From positions 1 to 34,179 of the forward strand of contig CAMBEJ010000048.1 of NCBI GenBank assembly GCA_945865375.1: a DNA stretch of 34,179 nucleotides, read 5' to 3'. Under the pieces are notes generated by a model that saw only the letters and a program-made list of their open reading frames with translations, made no database searches and was not told the origin of the DNA. The position numbers and the translations under genes are program-made. Positions 25,635 to 34,094 of the stretch are shown piece after piece (within the stretch, counting starts at the first letter, position 1; each line of letters begins with the position of its first letter). Source of the DNA: Akkermansia muciniphila. Lineage in GTDB: Bacteria > Verrucomicrobiota > Verrucomicrobiia > Limisphaerales > F1-80-MAGS106.

Positions 25635-28577
25635 ATGAAACCACTCCACTTGCCCAGTTTTAATCCCAGTGTTCGTGCGCATTTTAGGTTCACCCTGTGG
25701 ACGGCGACACTGCTAACGGCCACGGCGCTGAGTGCCCCACCGTTAGGCAACCTCTCGCCCACCGACGCGCTCAAGGCATTCGAGACCGAGCAGGGCTTCA
25801 CGGTCACCCTCGTTGCCGCCGAGCCGCTCGTTGTCGATCCCGTGGCGCTCGCGTTCGATGAACGCGGGCGGTTGTTCGTCGTCGAAGGTCGCGATTATCC
25901 AACTGGCTCGTCCGATGGCCGACCGCTCGGCGTCATTGCCTTGCTGGAGGACGCGGACGGCGACGGGCGCATGGACCGGCGCAACGACTTCGCCACCGGC
26001 ATCAAGTTTCCCAACGGCGTGACGTGCTGGCGCGGCGGAGTCATCGTCACGGCGGCACCGGATGTGTGGTGGCTTCGCGACACCAACGGCGATGGCAAGG
26101 CGGATGTGAAGGAGCTTCTCCTCACCGGCTTTGATACAAACTCGACCTCCCAGCTTCGCGCGAATGATCCGACGCTCGGGCCCGACGGATGGGTCTATAT
26201 CGCGGGCGGATTGCGCGGTGGAAAAATCTCTTCGCCGAAGCGCCCCGGCGTGATCATCGATACCGACAAAGGCGACCTGCGGTTCAAGCCGGACACGGGC
26301 GAGATGGAATTGACCGAGGGCAAGTCGCAGTTTGGACTCGCGTTCGACGACACGGGCAACCGTTTCGCGTGCATGAACCGGATCCAGTCGCAGCACGCGC
26401 CGTTGCCGGCGCGGTATCTCTCTCGCAACCCGTTCCTCAGTCCGCCCGGCGTGCTGCAGAATTGCCCGGAGATTGCCGAGAATACTTTGATGACGCGCTC
26501 CACGGGAGGTGCGGCGCGTTACTATCCCATCAGCGACAACCTGACCACGGCGGACAGCCACTTCGGCACGTACAGCGCGGCGTGCGCGGTCCACATCTAT
26601 CGCGGCGACGCGGTGCCCAAGGAGTATCGCAATGCGGCTTTTTCGTGCGACCCGACCGGCAATCTCGTGCGCGGCGACCGGCTGGAGAAGTCCGGCGGCA
26701 CGTTCGCGGTACGGCGCATCCACGACCGTACCGAGGCGCTGCGCAGCCGCGACAACTGGTTTCGGCCCGTCTTCATCGCGGACGGCCCCGATGGCGCGCT
26801 CTACATCGCCGACATGTATCGCAAGGTGATCGAGCACCCCGAGTATCTGCCCGGCGACGTGCGCAAGCACGTGGACTTCGAGGCCGGCAAGGACAAAGGC
26901 CGTATCTGGAAGTTGGCTTCAACTTCCAGCACTCAACGCGCCACTTTCAAAGCGCTTGGAACAAGCATGCCTGAGCTCGTTGGCGAACTGTCCTCGCCGA
27001 TTCCGTGGCGGCGCGACACCGCGTTCCGCTTTTTGATCGAACGAAATGATACTGCCGCCGCTGCGCTGTTGCGGAAGTCCCTACGCGAATCCGACGCGAT
27101 CGGCCCGGCGGTGGCGAAGCTGCGGTTGCTCGAATTCGCGGGCGGCGTGGATGAGCCAACTCTGTTGCTCGCGCTGAAACATCCTCAGCCTGCGGTGCGC
27201 CAGAATGCCGTGCGGATCGCGGAAGCGAGTCTGGCCACGAACACCTCATTGCGCGACCCCGTGCTGCAGCTCGCGGATGATACCGACCCACACGTGCGAT
27301 TCCAGGTCGCCTTGTCACTCGGTGAAGCACGCTCTAGTGAAATCGTGTCCGCGTTGGCGCGCATCGCGTCGAAGCAGGCTTCGGATCGCTGGACGCGTGC
27401 GGCGATTCTTTCGGCGTTACCGGCGCGGACGAATGCGCTGGCTCTGCTCGTGGCATTGGCTCGTAGCCGCAACCCTTTGCCAGAGGGTTATATCGCGCTC
27501 ACCGGGGACTTGGGCCGACAACTCGGTATTGGTGTCGAGACGTCCAAGCTGCTGTCGGTCTACGAAGGAATTGCGCGCCCGCTGGATTCCGCACCCGGCG
27601 GATTGGTCATCGCCGGCAACCTTGGATTCGCCAACGCCACGGGATCGGAGTTTCGGCGGATCGCGAGTTCCAACCCGGCGAGGTTCGCGTCGCTGCTGGC
27701 GCAGGCCCGCTCGCGAGGCGCCACAGCGGACACGTCACCGGAGCTGCGCGTCGCGTCCGTGGAACTCCTCGCGTTCGACGATTCGAGTGAAGCCACGACG
27801 CTGCTCTCCGGTATGCTGGGAGCTGATCATTTCCGTGAAGTGCAACGCGCCGCCGCGCGATCCTTGCTCCAGCCATCGCGCCTAGCCAGCATTCCGGCAT
27901 TGTTGGCGGCGGAGCGCTGGAACGCCTACACACCCGGCGTGCGGACGATGTTCCTCGACCGGTTGGCGGGCGCGCCGGAATTCGCCGCCCTGCTCCTTGA
28001 TGCCATTGAGACAAGCAATGTCCCGGTCAGCGCTCTCACGTCCGCGCAGCGGGATCACCTGCGCAAATCGAAGAACGTGGAGTTGAAGGCGCGCGCCGAG
28101 AAGCTTCTTACGGCACCCGGTGGCAATCGCGAGAACGCCTTTGTCGAGGCCAAGGCGGCGTTGAAATTATCGCCGGTTCCCGCGAATGGCCGGGTCGTCT
28201 TTGAGAAAGCCTGTGCAGCATGTCACCGGCTGAACCAGCAAGGTGTGGCTGTCGGGCCGGACCTCTTCGACATTCGCCAGCAGCCGAAGGAATCCATCCT
28301 CTATCACATCGTCATTCCCGAGGCGGAAATCGCGCCCAACTTTGTGAACTACGAATGTGAGTTAACCGATGGACGCAGCCTCTCCGGCCTGCTCGCCTCC
28401 GAGAACGCTGCGAACATCACGCTGCGCATGGGGCAGGGTGTGGAGGAGAACGTCGCGCGCTCTCAGATTGCCCGACTGACCGCGAGCCGCCTCAGTCTCA
28501 TGCCGCAGGAAATGGAGAAGACCATGACTCCGCAGGAACTCGCCGACCTGCTCGCTTATTTGAAAGGGGAACAATGA
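25635..28577 (+). CDS. PVC-type haem-binding protein with membrane-bound dehydrogenase (beta-propeller) domain
   Basis: A 980-residue exported protein. An N-terminal signal (FTLWTATLLTATALSAPP) precedes a six-bladed propeller of the 'putative membrane-bound dehydrogenase' type: DPVALAFDERGRLFVVEGRD, LLEDADGDGRMDRRNDFATG, KFPNGVTCWRGGVIVTAAPD, LRDTNGDGKADVKELLLTGF, FRPVFIADGPDGALYIADMY. A long HEAT-repeat-like helical region follows (about residues 435-840). Finally comes a cytochrome-like module with CAACH near residue 861 and the typical EIAPNFVNYECELTDGRSLSG and LADLLAYLKGEQ end. Calcium-type DxDGDGxxD loops occur twice. Such proteins are numerous in Verrucomicrobia and Planctomycetes and are presumed to be periplasmic sugar or polyol oxidoreductases. 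No lesion is visible. It stands alone, with 228 bp of unassigned sequence upstream containing a GCTCGCG...CGCGAGC hairpin near 25529. Confidence 0.88.
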   Translation: MKPLHLPSFNPSVRAHFRFTLWTATLLTATALSAPPLGNLSPTDALKAFETEQGFTVTLVAAEPLVVDPVALAFDERGRLFVVEGRDYPTGSSDGRPLGVIALLEDADGDGRMDRRNDFATGIKFPNGVTCWRGGVIVTAAPDVWWLRDTNGDGKADVKELLLTGFDTNSTSQLRANDPTLGPDGWVYIAGGLRGGKISSPKRPGVIIDTDKGDLRFKPDTGEMELTEGKSQFGLAFDDTGNRFACMNRIQSQHAPLPARYLSRNPFLSPPGVLQNCPEIAENTLMTRSTGGAARYYPISDNLTTADSHFGTYSAACAVHIYRGDAVPKEYRNAAFSCDPTGNLVRGDRLEKSGGTFAVRRIHDRTEALRSRDNWFRPVFIADGPDGALYIADMYRKVIEHPEYLPGDVRKHVDFEAGKDKGRIWKLASTSSTQRATFKALGTSMPELVGELSSPIPWRRDTAFRFLIERNDTAAAALLRKSLRESDAIGPAVAKLRLLEFAGGVDEPTLLLALKHPQPAVRQNAVRIAEASLATNTSLRDPVLQLADDTDPHVRFQVALSLGEARSSEIVSALARIASKQASDRWTRAAILSALPARTNALALLVALARSRNPLPEGYIALTGDLGRQLGIGVETSKLLSVYEGIARPLDSAPGGLVIAGNLGFANATGSEFRRIASSNPARFASLLAQARSRGATADTSPELRVASVELLAFDDSSEATTLLSGMLGADHFREVQRAAARSLLQPSRLASIPALLAAERWNAYTPGVRTMFLDRLAGAPEFAALLLDAIETSNVPVSALTSAQRDHLRKSKNVELKARAEKLLTAPGGNRENAFVEAKAALKLSPVPANGRVVFEKACAACHRLNQQGVAVGPDLFDIRQQPKESILYHIVIPEAEIAPNFVNYECELTDGRSLSGLLASENAANITLRMGQGVEENVARSQIARLTASRLSLMPQEMEKTMTPQELADLLAYLKGEQ

Positions 28578-28593
28578 AACAGACCACGGAAAA

Positions 28594-28694
28594 CACGGAG
28601 CACACGGAAAAAGTATGAGCAAGCACGCCTCGCACAAATTCACTTCCACCGTTAAACCAAGATGTTTCCTCCGCCTCCTTCCGTGTGCTCCGTG
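28594..28694. repeat. Inverted repeat of the CACGGAG type
   Basis: CACGGAGCACACGGA (28594-28608) is repeated exactly as its reverse complement at 28680-28694. The left arm sits in a longer purine-rich run beginning CCACGGAAAACACGGAG. Related runs occur at 28902-28930 (CACAGAGATC...ACACAGAGGGGG), near 29570 and at 33138-33170. They lie in the decayed zone around the PVC genes. Confidence 0.75.
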
Positions 28695-28877
28695 GTTCCC
28701 CTTCTCTTCCATTCAGCGATCGCTTCCGCCGCCGACATCACGCCGCCGGTTGGCTGGCGGCGCGCGGGCAGTGACACCGAGCTCATCAGCGCCGGCGTCA
28801 ACAATTCGCTCATGACCAAGTCGATGGTCTTCGGAGCTTACGAGCCGGTGAAGAAGGATGCGGTGGGGAGGTTCTGA
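28662..28877 (+). pseudogene. Short remnant with DITPP motif, possibly ceramidase-like N-terminus
   Basis: A 71-codon frame whose first codons fall inside the CACGGAG inverted repeat, followed by SAADITPPVGWRRAGSDTEL, ISAGVNNSLMTKSMVFGAYE and PVKKDAVGRF. The sequence xxDITPPVGW followed by a 'sxGVxdxLxxKsxVf' stretch is the opening of neutral/alkaline ceramidase-like proteins common in PVC bacteria. If that is right, the remaining several hundred residues have been lost. The similarity is limited to a few motifs. Confidence 0.35.
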
Positions 28878-28946
28878 GCGGACGACTTGGGGGATTTTTA
28901 GCACAGAGATCAGGAGAACACAGAGGGGGAAGCATTTGTTGTCTGG

Positions 28947-28970
28947 GTGTCCTCATAAACTTTGTGCTGA
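28947..28970. repeat. Half copy of the GTGTCCTCCAA repeat
   Basis: GTGTCCTCATAAACTTTGTG followed by CTGA closely matches the reverse complement of the right arm of the inverted repeat at 31109-31173 (GTGCCCTCCAAAACTTTGTG CT). No facing arm was found here. Confidence 0.6.
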
Positions 28971-29085
28971 ATCCCGCCGGTCCCCTCTTTGTGGTGCAAT
29001 GGAGGAAACGATCTGACCGCCTCCAACAGCCATTGACACCGAGCTTAGCCTTGATTCGTGCTGGCGGCTCATTAATCTGGAATCC

Positions 29086-29613
29086 GTGCGTGAATCGAAG
29101 AACAGCGCCGCGTTTCAAGACCTGTTGGCCATCGCGGGTCGGTTGAAGTTTCATCCCCATCGCATCACGCACCAACTGGATGCGAAGGGGCGGCATGAGT
29201 TGGAATTGCCGGAGGGCTTTCCATTTGTGGTGAGCTTGTTCTATTTTTGCGCTGGAGCCGTCACGCAACGCTTAACCGGGCATCAGCGGCTTGAGCTGTT
29301 GGTGCCACTGGACGGCCCGCTCAGCGAGCGCATGGGAGATCTGGTGGTGGCACTGCAACCCGGCGATGTGCTGGTGGTGGATCATCTTAAGCCGCATCAG
29401 ATTTCGATCGCCGGTTTCGGAGGACCTTTGGATGCACTCCGAGAGATCATCGGGCCGCCTTGCAAGCGCGAGACTGAGAAGTCCTGCCCCATCCTCCAAC
29501 TCTGTGTCGTCCACATTTCTTGCGCTAAAATCCCTGGCCTGCTCCTGTTCTCAGCGGTGAGTGTTGGCGAACACAGAGGTCAGACGGTTTCTCAATGGTT
29601 CTGGACCGAATAG
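29086..29613 (+). pseudogene. AraC-family regulator, cupin (sensor) part only
   Basis: The frame encodes an AraC-type N-terminal cupin: FHPHRITHQLDAKGRHELEL, PEGFPFVVSLFYFCAG, HQRLELLVPLDGPLSERMGD and VALQPGDVLVVDHLKPHQIS. The GDVLVVDxLKPH phrase is the second cupin motif of these sugar-sensing regulators. From about 29450 the sequence is unrelated, and the two C-terminal helix-turn-helix units are missing, so it cannot bind DNA in the usual way. The true start is uncertain: residues before RESKNSAAFQDL could be read upstream in the same frame. The neighbouring gene is a pilin-like protein and gives no clue to its former target. Confidence 0.65.
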
Positions 29614-29687
29614 AAGTTTCTTTTTCGTTCCAGTGTCCGTTGCGTTCGCTCAAGCACAGACTTCGGAATTGCTCTATAAAGCCCCAC

Positions 29688-30506
29688 ATGAATACAGAAC
29701 GTCGTCGAAGTAGGCGCGGCTTCACTCTCATCGAACTGCTCGTTGTCATCGCCATCATCGCCATTCTGGCCGGAATGCTCCTGCCCGCGCTTTCGAAAGC
29801 AAAACTCAAAGCGCAAAGCGTCAAGTGCATGAGCAATGTCAAACAGCTCGGCCTCGCGTGGTTTCTTTACTCGCAGGACAATGACGACCGGACACTGGGG
29901 CCGTCCGCCTCGCGCCTCGCACCCGCCTGGTGCGACGGTGACATGGTCAATGCGGCGGATGCAACCAACGACCGCTATATCACGAATGGGCCCACCTGGC
30001 AGTACCTCACTTCGAAAGAGATCTTCCATTGCCCGGCCGATATTGCGGGATTGAAGCTCCAAAACAAGATCGTGCTGCGAAATCGAAGCTATGCGATGAA
30101 CGCGTTTATTGGTGAGACCGACAGCTCCTGGGTCGTGAAACACAAGGCGATCTACAGTACAATGCCCAAGCTCAGTACGATCGGTGATCCGGGCCCATCA
30201 GCCATCTTTAATCTGATCGACGAACATGAGAACAGCATCAATGACTCGCACTTTTTCGCTTTCGACGATCTGGTCAAATACAATAAGAATCCCTGGCTCG
30301 ATGCTCCGTCAGGGCGCCACGGAAAATCCGCCGGATTCAGCTTCGTCGATGGCCACGCGGAGATCCGGCGCTGGCGCAGTCCGGGGCTGGATCAGGTGAA
30401 GCGCAACGGCGGCGTGGTGATTCCAAATAACATCTCCTGGCTGCCGCGCACTGAGGCGCCCGATCACGAGTGGTTTCGGACACATGTCGCTCCGTTCGCA
30501 AAGTGA
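29688..30506 (+). CDS. Prepilin-like protein with N-terminal methylation signal (PVC type)
   Basis: A 272-residue protein. A short basic leader [11 protein letters not shown] is followed by [20 protein letters not shown], with the canonical Gly before the cut site. The body shows [46 protein letters not shown] and, close to the end, [14 protein letters not shown]. It is a paralogue of the protein encoded at 8499-9338: both share the order CPAD, DEHxxSIN, DGHAE. I start at the ATG at 29688, which gives the right leader length; the frame is open further upstream to 29595. It has no pilus or secretion genes around it, as is usual for this large PVC family of unknown function. Confidence 0.9.
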   Translation: MNTERRRSRRGFTLIELLVVIAIIAILAGMLLPALSKAKLKAQSVKCMSNVKQLGLAWFLYSQDNDDRTLGPSASRLAPAWCDGDMVNAADATNDRYITNGPTWQYLTSKEIFHCPADIAGLKLQNKIVLRNRSYAMNAFIGETDSSWVVKHKAIYSTMPKLSTIGDPGPSAIFNLIDEHENSINDSHFFAFDDLVKYNKNPWLDAPSGRHGKSAGFSFVDGHAEIRRWRSPGLDQVKRNGGVVIPNNISWLPRTEAPDHEWFRTHVAPFAK

Positions 30507-30637
30507 AGGGACAGACCTCAACAAAACCAGGACCAACTCGGCTGTAATGGCCTCATCCATCGGGCAGGGACCATCGCCCAAAAACGGCATGACAACGCCC
30601 TGCGGAAGAGCAAGATCGCACCACCACTCACTGAACC

Positions 30638-31035
30638 ATGAAAACGATTTTGTTCCTCTCGCTGCTACTGGTTGTGCTCGGACGGTTGGATGCCGCCCGC
30701 CTCAGCACCGAGGCCAATCGGATGGCCGAGGTAAGCTTTGAGTCCGGCAAGAGTTACGCGGACTCGTTCAACGAAGTGATGCTGGACGCCGTGTTCACCA
30801 CGCCGGAGGGCCGTCTGCTCGGCGTGCCTGCGTTTTGGGCGGGCGGCAAAACGTGGCGCTTGCGTTACGCCTCAGCCATCGCCGGCAAACACACGTTCCG
30901 CACCGAGTGCAGCGACATGGCCAATACGGCCCTCCACGGCGTCATGGGCGATGTGTTCGTCACGCCTTATTCACTGCACCTGGCAAGAATTCGGCGGGCG
31001 AGAGCGATTGGGTGCTCGTGCTGGAGGTGAAGTAA
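30638..31035 (+). pseudogene. DUF5060-type glycoside hydrolase with core deleted
   Basis: The 5' part encodes a signal peptide (MKTILFLSLLLVVLGRLDA) and a DUF5060 beta-sandwich: SFNEVMLDAVFTTPEGRLLG, VPAFWAGGKTWRLRYASAIA, GKHTFRTECSD. This domain normally precedes a DUF4038/GH catalytic barrel. Near 30965-30978 the sequence jumps, in another frame, to PGKNSAGESDWVLVLEVK and a TAA at 31033, which looks like the genuine C-terminus of such enzymes ('DWVLxL'). Thus the start and the final dozen residues remain, while the whole barrel is lost. As translated now, the protein would end at 31030 after out-of-frame residues. In intact form this would have been a secreted polysaccharide-degrading enzyme. 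Confidence 0.72.
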
Positions 31036-31108
31036 TGGCGATGGAAACTCCATCGGTCGTTCATCCGCGATCGCCCACCGATGCGCGCGGAATACTTGTC
31101 CCCGCTCT

Positions 31109-31173
31109 GTGTCCTCCAACACTCTGCGCTGGAACATCGGGGTGGGAAGTCAGCACAAAGTTTTGGAGGGCAC
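31109..31173. repeat. Inverted repeat of the GTGTCCTCCAA type
   Basis: The left arm GTGTCCTCCAACACTCTGCG CT (31109-31130) and the right arm AGCACAAAGTTTTGGAGGGC AC (31152-31173) pair at 18 of 22 positions around a 21-nt centre. A half copy occurs at 28947-28970. Confidence 0.7.
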
Positions 31174-31253
31174 AAACAAAAACAGGAACCACATTTCAGC
31201 GGCGCAGGCTGGATGGGATAACGCCTTTCTGCCCGGACACTCGCTGACAACTC

Positions 31254-33121
31254 ATGAAGGTGTTTTGTCCATCCTGGATCCGAGGTCTTTCGTTCACGCT
31301 AACGCCGTTGCCTTTGCGCACGCGGCGTTCGGTGCCGTGGACTTTGAAAAGGACATCCCACCGCTGCTCCTGGATCGCTGCGCGTCCTGTCACGGGGAGA
31401 AGAAGCAGAAGGCTTTGCTGCGGCTCGACCGGCGCGCAGAGGCAATGAAAGGCAGCGAGAATGGCGTGGTTATCATCGAGGAAAAGCCAGAGGAAAGTCC
31501 GCTGTTCCAGCGCGTAGTGAGCACGGATGACGACGAGGTGATGCCGCCGAATGGCAAGCGACTGACCGAGCGCGAGGTCGCCGTGTTGCGACAGTGGATC
31601 AGCGAGGGCGCGGCCTGGCCGGACGACGGCTCTGTGGCGGATACGTTCGCGCAAGCGAAGAACTACTGGGCCTTCACGCCGCCGCGCAAGGCGACAGTGC
31701 CGGCTGGTGAGCATCCCGTGGATTTCTTAATTACCGCCAAACACCGCGAGCGGGGCCTCACGCCTGCGTCTGAAGCAGACCGGCGGACCTTGCTGAGACG
31801 CATGACGCTCGACCTCACCGGTCTGCCGCCGTCGTTGGAAGAAGTCGAGGCATTCATCGCCGACACGGATGCAAACGCCCATGACAAGCTCGTCATGCGG
31901 CTCCTCGCCTCACCGCGATACGGTGAGCGCTGGGGACGCTTCTGGCTGGACCTCGCGCGCTGGGCACAGAGCGATGGCTATGAGGCGAATGACCTGCGCG
32001 CGAGCGCGTGGCGCTGCCGGGACTACGTGGTGAAGGCATTCAATGACGACTTGTCCAACGATGCTTTTCTTCGCGAACAAATCGCCGGCGATGAACTGTC
32101 GCCTTACTCGGACGAACACCTCATTGCCACCGGCTTCCTGGCCGCCGCGCGCAACAACAACAACGAAGAGGACAAAGCTGTTCACATCAATGAACCGCTC
32201 GTGGACATCGCGAACACCACCGCCAGTGTCTTCCTCGGGCTGACCATGAACTGCTCGCAGTGTCACGACCACAAGTTCGAGGCGCTCACCATCCGTGACT
32301 ACTACGCGTGGCACGGTCTCTTTGTGCGCGGCCATATGAATGGACTTCTGCTCCGAGACGACGAGGGCAATGCCGCGTGGGAAGCATCCCAACCGCCCGA
32401 ACTCGACACCGCACGCCAGCTTCTCAAGCAGCTCACGGATCCGGTGCGAGCCCGGCTCCGTGCGGAGGCTGAGGGGAAGCTCAGTCCCGAGCAACGCGCC
32501 GTCCTTCAGATCGAGACAGTCGTTCGCACCCCGGAGCAAATCGACCTAGCCAAAGCCGCTGCGAAGGTGCTCGCGATCTCGGACAATGCTCTGAAGCAGG
32601 CGCTCGGCGACGACAAGTCGCTCGACGAAGCGTTGCGGAAGAAAATCACGACTCTAGAAAAGCAACGCAGCGACCAGCGCCCGCACACATGGGGCTATTA
32701 CTCTCCGGCCACCAGCCCGCACGACGTAAAGACTCTGCCGCCGCGCGGGCAGTATCCTTTCTCCTACAATCCCACCGCGCTCAAGGCCACCACCACCGCC
32801 GTGCTCAAACGCGGCAGCGGGTCCCAGCGAGGCGAACACGTCTCGACCGTGCCTCTGCAACCGCTGTTGCTGCTCAACAACGAGACGAACGTGAGGCTCG
32901 CGGCGGATTTTTCAACCCGAGTGCAGCAAGTCGCTGGAGACAACATCGGGAGGCAGATCACGACAGCCTTTCGCCTCGCGCTCGGTCGTGAGCCGGACGA
33001 CACCGAACGCACATAGGTGGCAAATTTGTTCGCGCAGCAAACCGGCGAACGCCGGGACGTGGCGCTTGCTGACTTCGGTCAGGCCATTCTCAACCTCAAC
33101 GAATTCGTTTACATGCCATGA
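31254..33121 (+). pseudogene. Planctomycete-type cytochrome / DUF1549 / DUF1553 protein, broken
   Basis: The PSCyt1 haem domain is recognisable from VDFEKDIPPLLLDRCASCH onward with MPPNGKRLTEREVAVLRQWI. DUF1549 follows (MTLDLTGLPPSLEEVEAFIA, RYGERWGRFWLDLARWAQSD, a second motif CSQCHDHKFEALT). DUF1553 is cut: near 32845 the text jumps from GSGSQRGEHV to STVPLQPLLLLNNETNVRLA, dropping the part that contains the 'LTARxxVNRxWQxxFGxGLV' block present in the intact paralogue at 4866-7757. A TAG at 33014-33016 interrupts the last helix, but the same frame continues with family-like residues (VANLFAQQTGERRD, LNLNEFVYMP) to a TGA at 33119-33121. The start is also unclear: the ATG at 31254 is in a different frame from the haem domain, and the in-frame upstream residues do not look like a clean signal peptide. 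Confidence 0.85.
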
Positions 33122-33137
33122 CGACAAGGGAGTTTAG

Positions 33138-33368
33138 CCACAGAGCACAGGGAATGCACGGAACAGGAAGCCTTTGGTGTAGGAGGCTATTCCAAAAAGG
33201 TAGCAGCCGACGTGAGGAGGCTCTGATCTCCTGGATGTTTGAGCCTCGTTACCTCGGCTGCTACGGGGTTTTGCAAACGGCTCGTGTGGCTTGGCTTTAC
33301 CTGGAGCGGGTGCGCACGCACTGCTTGAAGCCATTGGCTTTCCGTGCCGTTTGTGTCTTCCGTGGTGG
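33138..33368. repeat. Nested inverted repeats (palindromic repeat copy 3 within CACGGA-type arms)
   Basis: The core is a strong inverted repeat: the left arm 33200-33223 reads GTAGCAGCCGACGTGAGGAG GCTC and the right arm 33241-33264 reads GAGCCTCGTTACCTCGGCTG CTAC, pairing at 21 of 24 positions. Around it lie weaker outer arms: 33138-33170 (CCACAGAGCACAGGG, GCACGGAA, GGAAGCC) and 33330-33368 (GGCTTTCCGTGCCG...TTCCGTGGTGG). The left core arm is identical over 24 nt to the reverse complement of 8078-8101. The element fills most of the gap between the two broken genes of the second cytochrome/DUF1501 pair. Confidence 0.8.
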
Positions 33369-33398
33369 GACCTGTCAGATTCAGATTGAGACAACTCC

Positions 33399-34094
33399 AT
33401 GAACACCTGTGGTCACTATGGCCCGCCCATTCGCACCCGCCGCGAGATGCTGCGCCGCTCTGGCTTCGGTCTGAGCTCGGTGGCATTAGCGTGGCTGTTG
33501 GGTCGGGAGGGCCGATCGCTCGCCGCCGATTCACATCCCGCTTTGCCATTGCCCGTGGGCGGTCCAGCAAAAAATATCATCCTGCTCCACATGGGCGGCG
33601 GCGTGAGCCATGTGGATTCCTTCGACCCGAAGCCTGCACTTGAAAAATACGCGGGCCAGAATGTTCCGGAGTCCATCGCCAGGCTTGTGCCAAAAGGCAA
33701 CGTGCGCCTCCGCGCCGCGAACCTGCTGCCGAGTCATTGGGAATTCAGCCAACACGGCCAGAGCGGTATTCCCGTCAGCACGCTCTTCCCAGAGATGGCA
33801 AAGCACGTGGACGACCTGTGCGTCATTCGCTCGATGCGGCACGACAGCCCGATTCACACGCCGGCGGATTATCTCACACTCACCGGTTCGCTCACCGGCT
33901 CGGGGCCGAGCCTCGGCGCTTGGTTCGCGTACGGACTCGGCAGTGAGAATCAGAACCTTCCCGCGTTCATCACGATGACGACGGGTGATAATTTCTCCGG
34001 GCCCGCGCTTTGGGCGAGCGGCTTTCTGCCCTCATCTTTACCTTCAGAAATCGGGACTAGATATCCCGATTGTTTCCGCAAGCCGAGAGCTTGA
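33399..34094 (+). pseudogene. DUF1501 family protein, 3'-truncated
   Basis: The first 210 or so residues are a good DUF1501 N-terminal half: a twin-arginine-like signal (RTRREMLRRSGFGLSSVALA), NIILLHMGGGVSHVDSFDPK, DDLCVIRSMRHDSPIHTPAD, AWFAYGLGSENQNLPAFITM and ALWASGFLP. The paralogue at 3352-4869 continues here with some 280 more residues, including the GGEFGRTP and GRDHHP motifs. In this copy the sequence becomes unrelated after about 34032 and stops at 34094. A perfect 8-bp-stem palindrome lies just past the break (34049-34071). It is the partner of the broken cytochrome gene upstream. Confidence 0.85.
34049..34071. repeat. Short palindrome at the DUF1501 breakpoint
   Basis: AATCGGGA-CTAGATA-TCCCGATT is a perfect 8-bp stem with a 7-nt loop. 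It lies about 16 bases after the last residue that resembles DUF1501, and may belong to an inserted element that continues past the right edge. Confidence 0.6.

Noticed and set aside
25743..26870. 375-codon minus-strand frame over the PVC dehydrogenase gene
   Set aside because: Antisense shadow without motifs.
28578..33368. CRISPR array among the repeated CACGGA/CACAGAG runs
   Set aside because: The repeats are few, irregularly spaced and inverted, with no constant spacer length and no cas gene in the window.
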